DNA of 45,802 nucleotides from an uncultured Clostridia bacterium (GCA_949155365.1 CASCUT010000013.1:1-45802); one strand, 5' to 3'. Counted from the first letter of the stretch, positions 1 through 8,012 are shown. Numbers and translations are program-made. Notes: generated from the sequence alone by a model not told the origin.

Positions 1-20
1 ATAGAACAGATAGATATGAA

Positions 21-49
21 AATCAATCAGTAAAATGGTTGATTTTTTC
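21..49 (+). terminator. Putative terminator at the left edge
   Basis: A 9-base stem (AATCAATCA with TGGTTGATT, one G-T pair) around a short loop is followed by a T run. It probably ends a gene lying left of the window. Confidence 0.45.
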
Positions 50-145
50 TTTTGCGAAAACTAATCTTATATACATTGAGCCACATAGAACGATTATTAA
101 AAATATTACTTTTTTAGTTTTAATTATTCAAGTGACATATATATT

Positions 146-452
146 TCAAATGTAACTAAAAAGATTAAATTATCAGAGTTAAAAGAATATTTACAAAAGT
201 TGAAATGCCCTAGATGTGACAGGGGGAGGTGGTAAAGCTACTATAAAGAAAAACGGAAATGCCTACTACTACTATTATTGTAATGACTGCAAGATTGAAT
301 TTAAAGAAAAGATTATAAATAATTATTTTAGTGAATTTATTAGTGAGTTAGTAGAAGATGACTCTGTTGTAAATCAAATCTTCTTGCCTATGATAAAGCA
401 AAAAAATGATGAGCCTAAAGAACAATTAGAAAAAGAAATTGAACTCTATTAA
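146..452 (+). pseudogene. Zinc-ribbon protein remnant, frame-broken
   Basis: The upstream frame encodes a CPRC knuckle (bases 206-217). The frame 1 base later continues from base 222 with GGGGK, KKNG, then a second knuckle CNDC followed by KIEFKEK. Together they resemble the N-terminal two-knuckle zinc ribbon common in transposases and phage proteins. Neither piece has a convincing start codon. Skipping the A at 221, just before a GGG glycine codon, joins the two knuckles. No transposase catalytic part follows. I infer a decayed mobile-element or phage gene; the family is not recognised. Confidence 0.3.
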
Positions 453-586
453 GACACAAGCTGAAAAAATTATTTTTAGTGAATTGATTTATGTATAAAA
501 AATTCTTAAAAGGGAATAAACTTTAGAAAAATATTTAATTTTATAGAAATAGACTGTAGAACTTGCAATTTTATGTCAAAAAAAGT

Positions 587-613
587 AAGAGAGAGTTAAT
601 AAAACTCTCTCTT
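587..613 (+). terminator. Perfect 11-bp inverted repeat hairpin
   Basis: Arms 587-597 and 603-613 are perfectly complementary around a 5-base loop. There is no long T run, so terminator function is uncertain. A smaller hairpin (CCAC/GTGG, 631-647) follows and resembles IS200/IS605-type ends, but no transposase is nearby. Confidence 0.4.
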
Positions 614-670
614 ATTGGATAATGAAAATCCCACGTTTTACGGGTGGTTATGATTTAGTTCCTATCTTGC

Positions 671-826
671 TTAAAAACCATTTTCGTACTGTTTTCTTAC
701 TTCAAATTCTTCTATAGCAGAGTCTTTCTCTTCATTTTGAGCCTTTTTCCACATTTCTGGGCATTCTATTTGTTGTTGTAAAAAAATATTATCGCGAAGC
801 CTCGCATTTTGGTGGTTTGTAAAAAC
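671..826 (-). pseudogene. C-terminal remnant of an unknown protein
   Basis: The minus strand is open for 51 codons before a TAA at 671-673. The peptide is protein-like (NARLRDNIFLQQQ, then IECPEMWKKAQNEEK) with a charged C-terminus, but there is no start codon or ribosome binding site at its 5' end and a stop lies just upstream. I read it as the surviving tail of a deleted gene. The family is not recognised. The rest of 454-999 shows nothing else supportable. Confidence 0.25.
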
Positions 827-1015
827 TTATAGGGGGAGGAGTTGTGACGACTGGTAGACACTAATACAGTAACGTATAAAACGACAAAATTTTGAGTCAT
901 ATTGAAAAAAGAAGAAAAATGTGATATAAAAAATATATATTGTTGTATGAAAATGTTATAAGAGAAATTTAATAAGAAAATAATTTACTTATTAATTAAG
1001 AAAGGAGTAATGGCA

Positions 1016-1534
1016 ATGGCTGATTTACAAATTTTACGGAAGAAAGAGGAAGAATTGATAAAAGAGTTCCAAATAATATTTGACGGCAAGAACTATAAAA
1101 GTGGAATATTTTTTTGTTATGTTTTTAATGAAATTGTTAATTTTCCAATAGAAGATGTGTTAAGTGCAATCCAAGAAAAATCAATAGAATTAGAGCAACT
1201 TCAGGAAGAAGCTAAAAAAAGAAAAGCACTTCAGAGAATGATAGAAGGTATTTTCAAACAAAGGGAAATTTGGTGGAACAAATATAGAGAGGAAAAAAAC
1301 GCATATATATTACAATGTGCAACAAATCTTGAGCCAGATGAAGTCTTAGAAGCAAAATCGTTAGAAAAAATTCGAGCTATTTGCACAGATGCCATCTTTT
1401 GTCGTCGTTTTTTGGAATGTGGAAATCGGCACATAAACGGTGATCCACAACAGGTTTTACCAAAAGAACTGGATCAATATGAAAGAGTAAGAAATTTACT
1501 GTTTGAGATGAAAGAATTAATTTCTAAGAATTAG
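1016..1534 (+). CDS. Hypothetical coiled-coil protein
   Basis: This encodes about 172 residues, unrecognised. It is charged and helical, with heptad-like stretches in the first 40 residues and around residues 60-85, and it has no signal peptide or membrane segment. AAGGAG at 1001-1006 fits the ATG at 1016 better than the in-frame ATG at 1010. A strong terminator follows, so it is a single-gene unit. The gene uses CGG as an in-frame arginine codon twice (TTA CGG AAG near the start and AAT CGG CAC near the end), unlike the conserved genes of the window. This suggests a different codon history, possibly horizontal acquisition. Confidence 0.6.
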   Translation: MADLQILRKKEEELIKEFQIIFDGKNYKSGIFFCYVFNEIVNFPIEDVLSAIQEKSIELEQLQEEAKKRKALQRMIEGIFKQREIWWNKYREEKNAYILQCATNLEPDEVLEAKSLEKIRAICTDAIFCRRFLECGNRHINGDPQQVLPKELDQYERVRNLLFEMKELISKN

Positions 1535-1541
1535 TAAAAAG

Positions 1542-1586
1542 CAAAACACCAAACTACATTTTGTTAGATTGGTGTTTTGTGTTTTT
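1542..1586 (+). terminator. Terminator after the coiled-coil gene
   Basis: CAAAACACCAA pairs with TTGGTGTTTTG across a 16-base loop, followed by a T-rich run. It starts 8 bases after the stop codon. Confidence 0.75.
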
Positions 1587-1597
1587 AGAGAGAAAAA

Positions 1598-1626
1598 AGT
1601 TGTAGATAACTACGACGTTCGCTCCA
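1598..1626 (+). repeat. Partial copy of the tyrS T-box 5' segment
   Basis: These 29 bases match 2589-2617, inside the tyrS leader, at 27 positions. No T-box core or terminator follows here, so this looks like a fragment of a leader, or one of two direct repeats bounding a roughly 1-kb segment. The rest of 1587-1847 holds only a 35-codon open remnant (1635-1742, ending SILEWTKTKI) without a start codon. Confidence 0.5.
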
Positions 1627-1847
1627 TTAAGTAAAATCGTCCACCAGACGAAGAAATAGAGAAATCAAATAAGAGTAAAGAAACTAAAAAAATTGTTTCA
1701 AAAGTACAATCTATTTTAGAATGGACAAAAACCAAAATATAGTTAGATACTAATTTAGACAAAGCAAAACAGAATTATACGAAGAGGAGAAGTTTATAAA
1801 TGCAATTTTGGAGTATTGGTATAGGTTCAGAAAGGTAAAACGAAAAT

Positions 1848-1877
1848 TTGCTTATGCATACTAAAGTATGCTATAAT
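1848..1877 (+). promoter_or_regulatory. Promoter with palindromic operator in the spacer
   Basis: TTGCTT (1848-1853) and TATAAT (1872-1877) are separated by 18 bases. Sixteen of these form the perfect palindrome GCATACTAAAGTATGC (1856-1871). A dimeric repressor bound here would block RNA polymerase. The likely target is the gene starting at 1914. Confidence 0.6.
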
Positions 1878-1913
1878 ATAGCTATATGGTCTTTATAGGA
1901 AAGGAGAAATATC

Positions 1914-2279
1914 ATGGGATTATTTAAAGATATTTTGGGATTGTCATCTATTAAAGGTAGCAAAGAATATAGAAAAAGAATATTGACAGGTAAAGATATT
2001 GCTACTGGGGATTCCAATTATAGCATAAATACGGAAAGAAGAAGTAAAAATTTAAAAAGATTATCAAGTGTTGAAACAATAGAAACAGAACCTATAGAAA
2101 ATAGTCAGACGATACTATATAAGATTGAAGAATTAAAAAGCAGATTAAATAATGGAAATATATCCGATAGAGAAAGAAGTATTATAAAGGAACATTTAAA
2201 TTTACTTTATGAGAAGTATGAAGAATTACTAGATAAAGAGAAAAAGGAAAGACCTTACAATAGCGACTATTCAAGATAG
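1914..2279 (+). CDS. Hypothetical small charged protein
   Basis: This encodes 121 residues, unrecognised. The N-terminus MGLFKDILGLSS is amphipathic. The C-terminal half (residues about 65-115) is rich in Glu, Lys and Leu and looks like a coiled coil. AAAGGAG precedes the ATG at a good distance. It lies behind the only promoter here with a palindromic spacer, so it is probably tightly repressed. It sits between the two near-identical 29-base repeats (1598-1626 and 2589-2617), so it may belong to a small inserted segment. Confidence 0.6.
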   Translation: MGLFKDILGLSSIKGSKEYRKRILTGKDIATGDSNYSINTERRSKNLKRLSSVETIETEPIENSQTILYKIEELKSRLNNGNISDRERSIIKEHLNLLYEKYEELLDKEKKERPYNSDYSR

Positions 2280-2384
2280 ACTAATATGAAAATGCATTCA
2301 ATAGTCATATTTTAAATACTTTATCTAAAGTAGTACTACCATATAAATAGGAGGAACATCGCATAGCTTGGCGAAGTATAATCT

Positions 2385-2501
2385 TTAGTATTTACTCAAA
2401 ATTACTACTGTTGTAACAAGCAAGGCAAAAGCTATCATAATCATTCCTACGAAATCGTAGAAAAGTAAGAATATTATCATTAACATAACTTGTTCTACCA
2501 T
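2385..2501 (-). CDS. Candidate small hydrophobic membrane peptide
   Basis: A 38-codon minus-strand ORF starts with MVEQVMLMIIFLLFYDF and is almost entirely hydrophobic, ending in SKY. That gives one membrane segment with a short polar tail, the general look of small holin-like or type I toxin peptides. No clear Shine-Dalgarno sequence precedes the ATG, so translation is uncertain. It lies between the unknown gene ending at 2279 and the tyrS promoter. Apart from it, 2280-2520 holds nothing recognisable. Confidence 0.3.
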   Translation of the reverse strand: MVEQVMLMIIFLLFYDFVGMIMIAFALLVTTVVILSKY

Positions 2502-2520
2502 ATAATTTTTAATTTTACTA

Positions 2521-2548
2521 TTGTAATTTATAAAAATTATGATATAAT
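2521..2548 (+). promoter_or_regulatory. Promoter of the tyrS leader
   Basis: TTGTAA (2521-2526) and TATAAT (2543-2548) lie 16 bases apart, upstream of the T-box. Confidence 0.5.
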
Positions 2549-2572
2549 TTAATAAATTGATTGATATTTGTA

Positions 2573-2850
2573 TAATCGTTAAGCGAGAAGTGGTAGATAA
2601 CTACGACATTCGCTCCAAAAAACATTTAATTGCGTTTGAAAAAGAAACCCAGTAGTAATTCTATAGTTACAACAAAAAGAGAGATAGTGGCTAGGTGAAA
2701 ACTATCAGAATATAGGATTATGAATTACATTCTTATAGTAATTAACGGATAAGCTACGAACAGCTTAAATGAGGCTTATGAAAATAAGCAAATAAAGGTG
2801 GTACCACGAGTCAAATCGTCCTTTTACAAGAAGGAGATTTGGCTTTTTTG
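2573..2850 (+). promoter_or_regulatory. T-box riboswitch controlling tyrS
   Basis: The leader contains the diagnostic T-box core AAGGTGGTACCACGAG (around 2795-2810). It is followed by a terminator hairpin (CAAATC and TCCTT pairing with AAGGA and GATTTG) and a T run at 2844-2849. The 5' part carries a stem-I-like segment with AACTACGAC, where TAC would be the natural tyrosine specifier. Uncharged tRNA-Tyr would stabilise the antiterminator and allow tyrS transcription. The 5' limit and the specifier assignment are inferred. Confidence 0.88.
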
Positions 2851-2880
2851 ATTGAAAAAAGAAGAAAAGGAGGAAAACAC

Positions 2881-4107
2881 ATGACATTAGTAGAAGAACT
2901 AAAATGGAGAGGACTAATCAAAGATATTTCAAGTCCAGAATTAGAAGAAAAATTAAACAAAGGAGGATTAACCTTTTATATTGGAACAGACCCAACAGCA
3001 GATAGTTTACATGTAGGACATTTATCAAGCTTTCTTATCTCAAAAAGATTAAAAGAAGCAGGACATCATCCTATTTTATTAGTAGGAGGAGGAACTGGAA
3101 TGATAGGGGATCCAAGACCAACCACAGAAAGAGCAATGAGTTCCAAAGAAGAAGTATCCAAAAACTTCGAAAGCTTAAAAGCACAAGTAGAAAGAATATT
3201 TGGGTTTGAAGTCGTAAATAATAATGATTGGTACAAAGACATTAATGTCATTGACTTTTTAAGAGATTATGGAAAATACTTTAATATTAATTACATGCTA
3301 GATAAAGATATTATTAGAAGAAGATTAGACTCAGGAATTACTTATACAGAATTTTCCTATATGATTTTGCAAGCATTGGACTTTAAATACTTACATGAAC
3401 ACAAAAATGTAGATTTACAATGTGCAGGTTCCGATCAATGGGGAAATATTACAGCAGGAATTGATTTAATTCGAAAATCAACAGGAGAGGAAGTATATGG
3501 CTTTACCATGCCACTTGTTACCGATTCACAAGGAAAGAAGTTTGGAAAATCAGAAGGAAATGCATTATGGTTAGACAAAGAAAAAACATCAAGTTACAAA
3601 CTATACCAATTCTTTACAAATGTAGAAGATTCTATGGTAATCGATTATCTAAAAATATATACATTCTTATCCAAAGAAGAAATAGAAACATTAGAAAAAA
3701 GCAATCAAGAACATCCAGAACTAAGAGAAGCACATAAAGCATTAGCAAGAGAAATTATTACCTTCTTACATGGAAAAGAGGAATATGAAAGAGCAGTAAA
3801 CCTAGCAGATCATTTATTTAACAATAAATTCAGTGACTTAAGCAAAAAAGATATCGAAGACCTATTCGGAAGTGAACAAATTAAAGAAGTAGAAGGAAAC
3901 CAAACAGTTGCAGATTTAGTAGTAAACATAGGAGCAGCATCTAGTAAAAGAGAAGCAAGAGAATTCATTAACAATTCTGCGATATCCATTAATGGAGAAA
4001 AAGTAACCGATATGAATCAAATAGTAGAGGATAGTATGTTTATTGAAAATGCATATATGATAGTAAAAAGAGGAAAAAAGAATCATTATATTGGAAAGAA
4101 AAAATAA
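2881..4107 (+). CDS. tyrS: Tyrosyl-tRNA synthetase
   Basis: This cytosolic class Ic synthetase charges tRNA-Tyr with tyrosine using ATP. The product has 408 residues, normal for bacterial TyrRS. The HIGH-type motif is HVGH (residues 44-47), the KMSKS-type motif is KFGKS (220-224), and an S4 RNA-binding domain covers roughly 340-405. The ATG at 2881 follows AGGAGG at a good distance. An open frame extends further upstream, but it runs through the T-box terminator and is not coding. Control is by the T-box just upstream. The window also carries a tRNA-Tyr gene at 25986. Confidence 0.97.
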   Translation: MTLVEELKWRGLIKDISSPELEEKLNKGGLTFYIGTDPTADSLHVGHLSSFLISKRLKEAGHHPILLVGGGTGMIGDPRPTTERAMSSKEEVSKNFESLKAQVERIFGFEVVNNNDWYKDINVIDFLRDYGKYFNINYMLDKDIIRRRLDSGITYTEFSYMILQALDFKYLHEHKNVDLQCAGSDQWGNITAGIDLIRKSTGEEVYGFTMPLVTDSQGKKFGKSEGNALWLDKEKTSSYKLYQFFTNVEDSMVIDYLKIYTFLSKEEIETLEKSNQEHPELREAHKALAREIITFLHGKEEYERAVNLADHLFNNKFSDLSKKDIEDLFGSEQIKEVEGNQTVADLVVNIGAASSKREAREFINNSAISINGEKVTDMNQIVEDSMFIENAYMIVKRGKKNHYIGKKK

Positions 4108-4227
4108 AGAAATAGGATTCCCTCTTTTTACCAAGCAACTTTGCTAGAAGATAATGCTAATTTTTATGGTCAGACAACATCACTTATGATAAGATAAAGA
4201 AAAAGGAAGGTTAAAAAAGGAAGAAAA

Positions 4228-4902
4228 ATGGAAGAATTTGATTGGAAAAATCAAGTAGAAAACAAAGAAGAAAAGTTAAAATTAGCCCAAAGAGTGGCAA
4301 AAAGAGCAAAAGATGGGGAGATAATCGGATTTGGATCTGGCACAACTTCGTATTTAACCGCAATGGAGATAGGCAAAAGAGTAAAAGAAGAAGGACTAGA
4401 TATCAAAGCAATTCCAACTTCCAACATGATTGAAAAACTATGCAAAGAATTAAAGATACAAATGGTTAGTTTAGAAGAAGCAAAACCAGACTGGTGTTTT
4501 GATGGTGCAGATGAAATCGATGCACACAATTGGCTAATCAAAGGAATGGGAGCGGCTTTACTAAGAGAAAAAAGAAATATGCAACATTCAGATGAAAATT
4601 ATATTTTAGTAGATAGTACAAAATTTGTTCAAAGATTAGGCGAAAAACATCCAATTCCAATCGAATGTGAAAAAGAGAAAATATTACAAATACAAGAAGA
4701 AGTAAAAAAATTAGGAGCCAACAAAACAGAAATTAGAAAATCCAATCGAAACGAAGGATATCTAATAACAGATAACGGAAATTATATATTACATGCATGG
4801 TTTGATAAAATAGAATCAAATTTAGAAGAAACATTATTACAAATAGATGGTATCCTAGAAAGCGGATTATTTATAGGATATGATATTATTGTTATAAAAT
4901 AA
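4228..4902 (+). CDS. rpiA: Ribose-5-phosphate isomerase A
   Basis: It interconverts ribose 5-phosphate and ribulose 5-phosphate in the pentose phosphate pathway. The product has 224 residues, the usual length. Family motifs are GFGSGTT near residue 37, the phosphate-contacting IPTSNM, the catalytic-loop DGADE, and KGMGAALLREK. The last differs from the usual KGGGGAL-REK form, so one glycine is replaced by Met. The gene lies 120 bases after tyrS with only a weak purine-rich ribosome binding site, and it ends at a strong terminator. It may be transcribed together with tyrS. Confidence 0.92.
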   Translation: MEEFDWKNQVENKEEKLKLAQRVAKRAKDGEIIGFGSGTTSYLTAMEIGKRVKEEGLDIKAIPTSNMIEKLCKELKIQMVSLEEAKPDWCFDGADEIDAHNWLIKGMGAALLREKRNMQHSDENYILVDSTKFVQRLGEKHPIPIECEKEKILQIQEEVKKLGANKTEIRKSNRNEGYLITDNGNYILHAWFDKIESNLEETLLQIDGILESGLFIGYDIIVIK

Positions 4903-4904
4903 AG

Positions 4905-4943
4905 AAAAACCCTCCCAATGCAAGAGCAGTGGGAGGGTTTTTT
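4905..4943. terminator. Strong terminator between rpiA and a converging gene
   Basis: AAAAACCCTCCCA pairs with TGGGAGGGTTTTTT. The A and T runs on both sides let it serve rpiA and the converging minus-strand gene at 4967. Confidence 0.88.
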
Positions 4944-4966
4944 ATACCTCTACAGAGATAATATGG

Positions 4967-5206
4967 TTAGAACTGATCAAAAAACGGACACAAAGCCAGA
5001 ATAACGGACAAACTCATAAGAAATAAGGAATAAAGAACCGTTCCAATTCCCAAGAATAATTCAGATTTCCGATACTCAGGTAGGCATGATGGAACCTCTA
5101 AAATTTGATGAATTCCATCAATTAACATCCGTATGCCATTGACAGCAGGCACAGAAATGAAACCTAACCAAACGATACAAAGGAAAAGTGCAATGATAAT
5201 CTTCAT
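4967..5206 (-). CDS. Small two-helix membrane protein
   Basis: This encodes 79 residues, unrecognised. It begins with a hydrophobic segment (MKIIIALFLCIVWLGFISV), has a polar middle containing CLPEYRKSE, and ends with a second hydrophobic segment (LYSLFLMSLSVILAL). The ATG at 5206 is chosen because GGAGGA lies 7 bases upstream; the longer open frame has no such site. It uses CGG twice as an in-frame codon (at 5129-5131 and 5069-5071), unlike the conserved genes of this window. Confidence 0.6.
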   Translation of the reverse strand: MKIIIALFLCIVWLGFISVPAVNGIRMLIDGIHQILEVPSCLPEYRKSELFLGIGTVLYSLFLMSLSVILALCPFFDQF

Positions 5207-5394
5207 GTAGAAAATCCTCCTTCTATCAACTAAAATATAAGATGCAACTAGTATAGCATATTTAACATAAAATTGCAATAATGAAAATAAAGATAACCTA
5301 AAAAATTGACTTTTTTGAAAAATAATGCTATGGTAGTAATATCACTTTTCACTAGAAAAATCCAAAAAATAATTATGAAATGGAGGTAAATAAC

Positions 5395-5757
5395 ATGAAG
5401 TGTATTGTTATTCAAATTGAAGAAATAATAGGCAATGGATTTATCCATTATTTAGAAAAAACGGGAAATCGGATGCTAAAAATGTACAAATTAGAGGAAT
5501 ATGCGATAAAAGTAATTGAACAATTAAATACAGATGAAATAAAAGCACGTTTAAATGTATCTAGAGAAGCAGATGATGACTTTTTTTATCGATACTCTAA
5601 TTGGTTTACACGTATCAAAAAAGAAAATAAAATGGTAGTAGTATTAAAAGAGGATGTTACAACCATGCAATTATATCAAGAGTTTGCAACTTCATTAAGC
5701 CTAAATGTCCTATCCGCATTTAAAAATCCTACCAATATTCAAGTATTACTTGAATAA
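5395..5757 (+). CDS. Hypothetical protein, 120 residues
   Basis: It is not recognised. The protein is soluble, begins MKCIVIQIEEIIGNGF and has a mixed alpha/beta composition with no signal or membrane segment. GGAGG lies 9 bases before the ATG at 5395, which decides the start over an upstream in-frame ATG. A terminator follows immediately, so it is monocistronic. It contains one in-frame CGG (AAT CGG ATG). Reading that position in the +1 frame would hit a stop at once, so CGG must be read as a normal codon if this gene is expressed. Confidence 0.65.
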   Translation: MKCIVIQIEEIIGNGFIHYLEKTGNRMLKMYKLEEYAIKVIEQLNTDEIKARLNVSREADDDFFYRYSNWFTRIKKENKMVVVLKEDVTTMQLYQEFATSLSLNVLSAFKNPTNIQVLLE

Positions 5758-5759
5758 AG

Positions 5760-5802
5760 AAAAGGAAAGCAGAACAGAAAAATTTTGTTTTGCTTTCCTT
5801 TT
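5760..5802 (+). terminator. Terminator after the 120-residue ORF
   Basis: AAAAGGAAAGCA pairs with TGCTTTCCTTTT, and the stem begins just after the stop codon. Confidence 0.8.
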
Positions 5803-5838
5803 TATAAACGAATAAAAATATTAAACGAAAGAAAAATC

Positions 5839-6006
5839 TTATTCATATAAATCTTCTAAAGGAACCTCTTGTTCTTTTATGACATCCATATACCCAATTT
5901 TAGCAATAGGAGGCTCTAATTCTTGAATCCAAACAGGATGATTTTGATAATAGACATCACAGATTTTTTTATTTGATACAATTTCTACCGCTCTTTTATG
6001 ATTCAT
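5839..6006 (-). CDS. SspH-type small acid-soluble spore protein
   Basis: This encodes 55 residues. The N-terminus MNHKRAVEIVSNKKICDVYY followed by PVWIQ matches the SspH family pattern (MN-KRA-EI, then V-Y, then PVWI). These are minor spore-core proteins made in the forespore. The C-terminal tail beyond the core is longer and more acidic than I expect. AAAGGA lies at a good distance from the ATG. Upstream on the minus strand, GAATA could be a forespore sigma -35, but the -10 does not fit well. The family call is from motif recognition only. Confidence 0.7.
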   Translation of the reverse strand: MNHKRAVEIVSNKKICDVYYQNHPVWIQELEPPIAKIGYMDVIKEQEVPLEDLYE

Positions 6007-6185
6007 CGTAACAATCCTTTCTCTTTTTTACTAGAATTATATACAAGCAAATAAAAAATATTCATGAAAGATTGAAATTTAAGAAAAAATAGAATATAAT
6101 AGGGACCAGAAAAAAGTAATAGAAATCTTCTTTTAGAAACAAAACAATCGTTTTTTGAATTCAAATTTGAATAGGAGGATACCGA

Positions 6186-6677
6186 ATGAAAAGTAATTTT
6201 ATTTGCTATTTCGACGAAGATGGGGTATTAAACTTATTTGAGAAAGACAAGAATGCAAGAAAAAATATGTGGATTCCAGGATATTTTGAAAATATTCCAA
6301 TCCGGGAGGGAATTTGCGATGTATTGAGGCGAATTAACAAAGAAGCATATGTCATTGTATTAACCAAAGTAATTAATCGAATAGGAGTTACTAAGGAAAA
6401 AAGTATATGGATAAGTAAAATACCAGAGGATGCATACAGCGATATTATTTATGTACCATATAATCAAAAGAAATCAGATTATATATATCCATTTTATCCT
6501 TCTATATTGGTAGATGACAAAGAAGAGAATTTGGATGACTGTAGTAAAAAAGGATGTCATGGGCTATTTTTATCCGATTTGAAAGTAAGCCAGCGTTATG
6601 AGAATGCCCGGAAAGTAGAAGATATTTGGAATTTTTATCAACGAGTAAAAAAATTATATGAAGAAGGACCCAGGTAG
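6186..6677 (+). CDS. HAD-family phosphatase, 5'-nucleotidase-like
   Basis: This encodes 163 residues. Motif I is DEDGVLN (residues about 10-16), with the nucleophile and acid aspartates. Motif II is the Thr in VLTKV, the motif III lysine is in QKKSDY, and motif IV is ILVDDKEENL. The layout fits small cytosolic 5'(3')-deoxyribonucleotidase-like HAD enzymes; the substrate is unknown. GGAGGA precedes the ATG. It is monocistronic, ending at a hairpin. It uses CGG twice in frame (ATC CGG GAG and GCC CGG AAA); the frame continues sensibly through both, so CGG is read as a codon here. Confidence 0.7.
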   Translation: MKSNFICYFDEDGVLNLFEKDKNARKNMWIPGYFENIPIREGICDVLRRINKEAYVIVLTKVINRIGVTKEKSIWISKIPEDAYSDIIYVPYNQKKSDYIYPFYPSILVDDKEENLDDCSKKGCHGLFLSDLKVSQRYENARKVEDIWNFYQRVKKLYEEGPR

Positions 6678-6696
6678 CATATGCTACTTGGGTTTA
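6668..6696 (+). terminator. Hairpin at the end of the HAD gene
   Basis: ACCCAGGTAGC pairs with GCTACTTGGGT around ATAT, overlapping the stop codon. The T run is short. Confidence 0.6.
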
Positions 6697-6748
6697 CAAA
6701 TGAAAAAAAATATAGTATGCTAAGAAAAGAAGAAAGAAGGCGAAAAAA

Positions 6749-7522
6749 ATGAAAATATTAGCAATAGGAGATTTAGTAGGAGAAAGAGGCGTAAGAAAAT
6801 TAAAACAAGAACTAGGAAAATTAAAAGAAGAAAAACAAATAGATTTTGTTATTGTGAATGCAGAAAACTCAGCAGGTGGGATGGGAATTACTAGTTCTAT
6901 TTTTCAAGAATTGAAACAATTACAAATAAATGCGATTACGATGGGAAATCATACATGGGGGAAGAAAGATATTTTTCACTTTATAGATGATGAAATCATG
7001 AATCGACCAGCCAATTATTCAAGAGGTGTGGTAGGAAAAGGGTACCATATCTATTCTTGCAGAGGAAAACAAATAGCGGTTATTAATCTAATTGGAAGAA
7101 CGGATATTGGAGTACAATCCGATAATCCATTTAGCAAAATGGAAGATATATTGCAAGAAATAAATGGAAAAGCAGATATTATCATCGTTGACTTTCATGC
7201 AGAAGCAACAGCAGAAAAAATAGCGATGAAACATTTCTTAGATGGAAAGATAACGGCTCTTTTTGGAACACATACTCATGTACAAACAGCAGATGAAGAA
7301 ATAACAGAAAAAGGAACAGCTTATATTACCGATGTTGGAATGACAGGACCAAGCCATTCTGTGATTGGAATGGATGTTGAAGTATCGGTAAAAAGATTTG
7401 TTACTTCACTTCCAGAAAGATACAAACTAGCAGAGGGAAACTGTATGTTAAATGGCATAATCATAGAAATAAATGACGAAGATTGTCGAGCTGTTTCCAT
7501 TGAAAGAATAAATTTGAAATAA
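6749..7522 (+). CDS. ymdB: YmdB-type metallophosphoesterase
   Basis: This encodes 257 residues, the usual family length. Metal-binding motifs of the YmdB/TIGR00282 group are present: GDLVGERG, the NAENSAGG loop, TMGNHTWG, VDFHAEAT and GTHTHVQTAD. In Bacillus subtilis YmdB hydrolyses 2',3'-cyclic nucleotides and affects the switch between motility and biofilm. Here it precedes spoVS, the same neighbour as in B. subtilis, 130 bases apart. No rny gene lies in front of it. Confidence 0.93.
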   Translation: MKILAIGDLVGERGVRKLKQELGKLKEEKQIDFVIVNAENSAGGMGITSSIFQELKQLQINAITMGNHTWGKKDIFHFIDDEIMNRPANYSRGVVGKGYHIYSCRGKQIAVINLIGRTDIGVQSDNPFSKMEDILQEINGKADIIIVDFHAEATAEKIAMKHFLDGKITALFGTHTHVQTADEEITEKGTAYITDVGMTGPSHSVIGMDVEVSVKRFVTSLPERYKLAEGNCMLNGIIIEINDEDCRAVSIERINLK

Positions 7523-7652
7523 ATGACGAAAAAAGAAGAATAAACACGAAAACTTTTCCAATTTTTTCCATAAAAAGACTAGACATTTTTTCGAATTTGT
7601 ATTATAACTATACCTGTAATTCAAATAAAAATAAAATTATAGGAGGCAAAAA

Positions 7653-7916
7653 ATGGAAGTTTTAAAAATCTCATCCAAATCTAATCCAAATTCAGTAGCA
7701 GGAGCTATTGCAGGACTAGTAAAAGAAGAAAACAAAGCAGAAATGCAAGCAATCGGAGCAGGAGCATTAAATCAAGCAGTAAAGGCAGTAGCCATTGCCA
7801 GAGGGTTTGTAGCACCAGCAGGTGTAGACCTAGTATGTATTCCAGCATTTGCAGAAGTAGAGGTGGAAGGGGAAGACAGAACTGGTATTAGAATTATTGT
7901 AGAATCAAGAAAATAA
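7653..7916 (+). CDS. spoVS: Stage V sporulation protein S
   Basis: This encodes 87 residues and is nearly colinear with SpoVS (MEVLKISSKSNPNSVAGAIA at the start, a V-V-A-IARG-VAP core). It is a small Alba-like nucleic-acid-binding protein needed for spore coat assembly and efficient septation. TAGGAGG lies 7 bases before the ATG. The upstream region has a GAATTTG element that could belong to a SigH-type promoter, which I cannot confirm. A strong hairpin follows. Confidence 0.95.
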   Translation: MEVLKISSKSNPNSVAGAIAGLVKEENKAEMQAIGAGALNQAVKAVAIARGFVAPAGVDLVCIPAFAEVEVEGEDRTGIRIIVESRK

Positions 7917-7965
7917 GAATACCATTGTTGTTTAAAAAAAGAAAACACAAATAGAAATTTCTCAT

Positions 7966-8012
7966 ATTCGCATTTAGAATTTTTTCCATTCTAAATGCGA
8001 ATCTAGATTTTT
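7966..8012 (+). terminator. Terminator after spoVS
   Basis: Perfect 15-bp arms (7966-7980 and 7988-8002) flank a 7-base loop, with a T-rich tail. This is the strongest hairpin between spoVS and the solute-binding protein gene. Confidence 0.75.

Noticed and set aside
627-650. IS200/IS605 end with a guide-RNA system
   Set aside because: A small hairpin resembles such ends, but no TnpA or TnpB gene is present and the match is weak.
2839-2880. N-terminal extension of tyrS
   Set aside because: These codons overlap the T-box terminator and precede the ribosome binding site.
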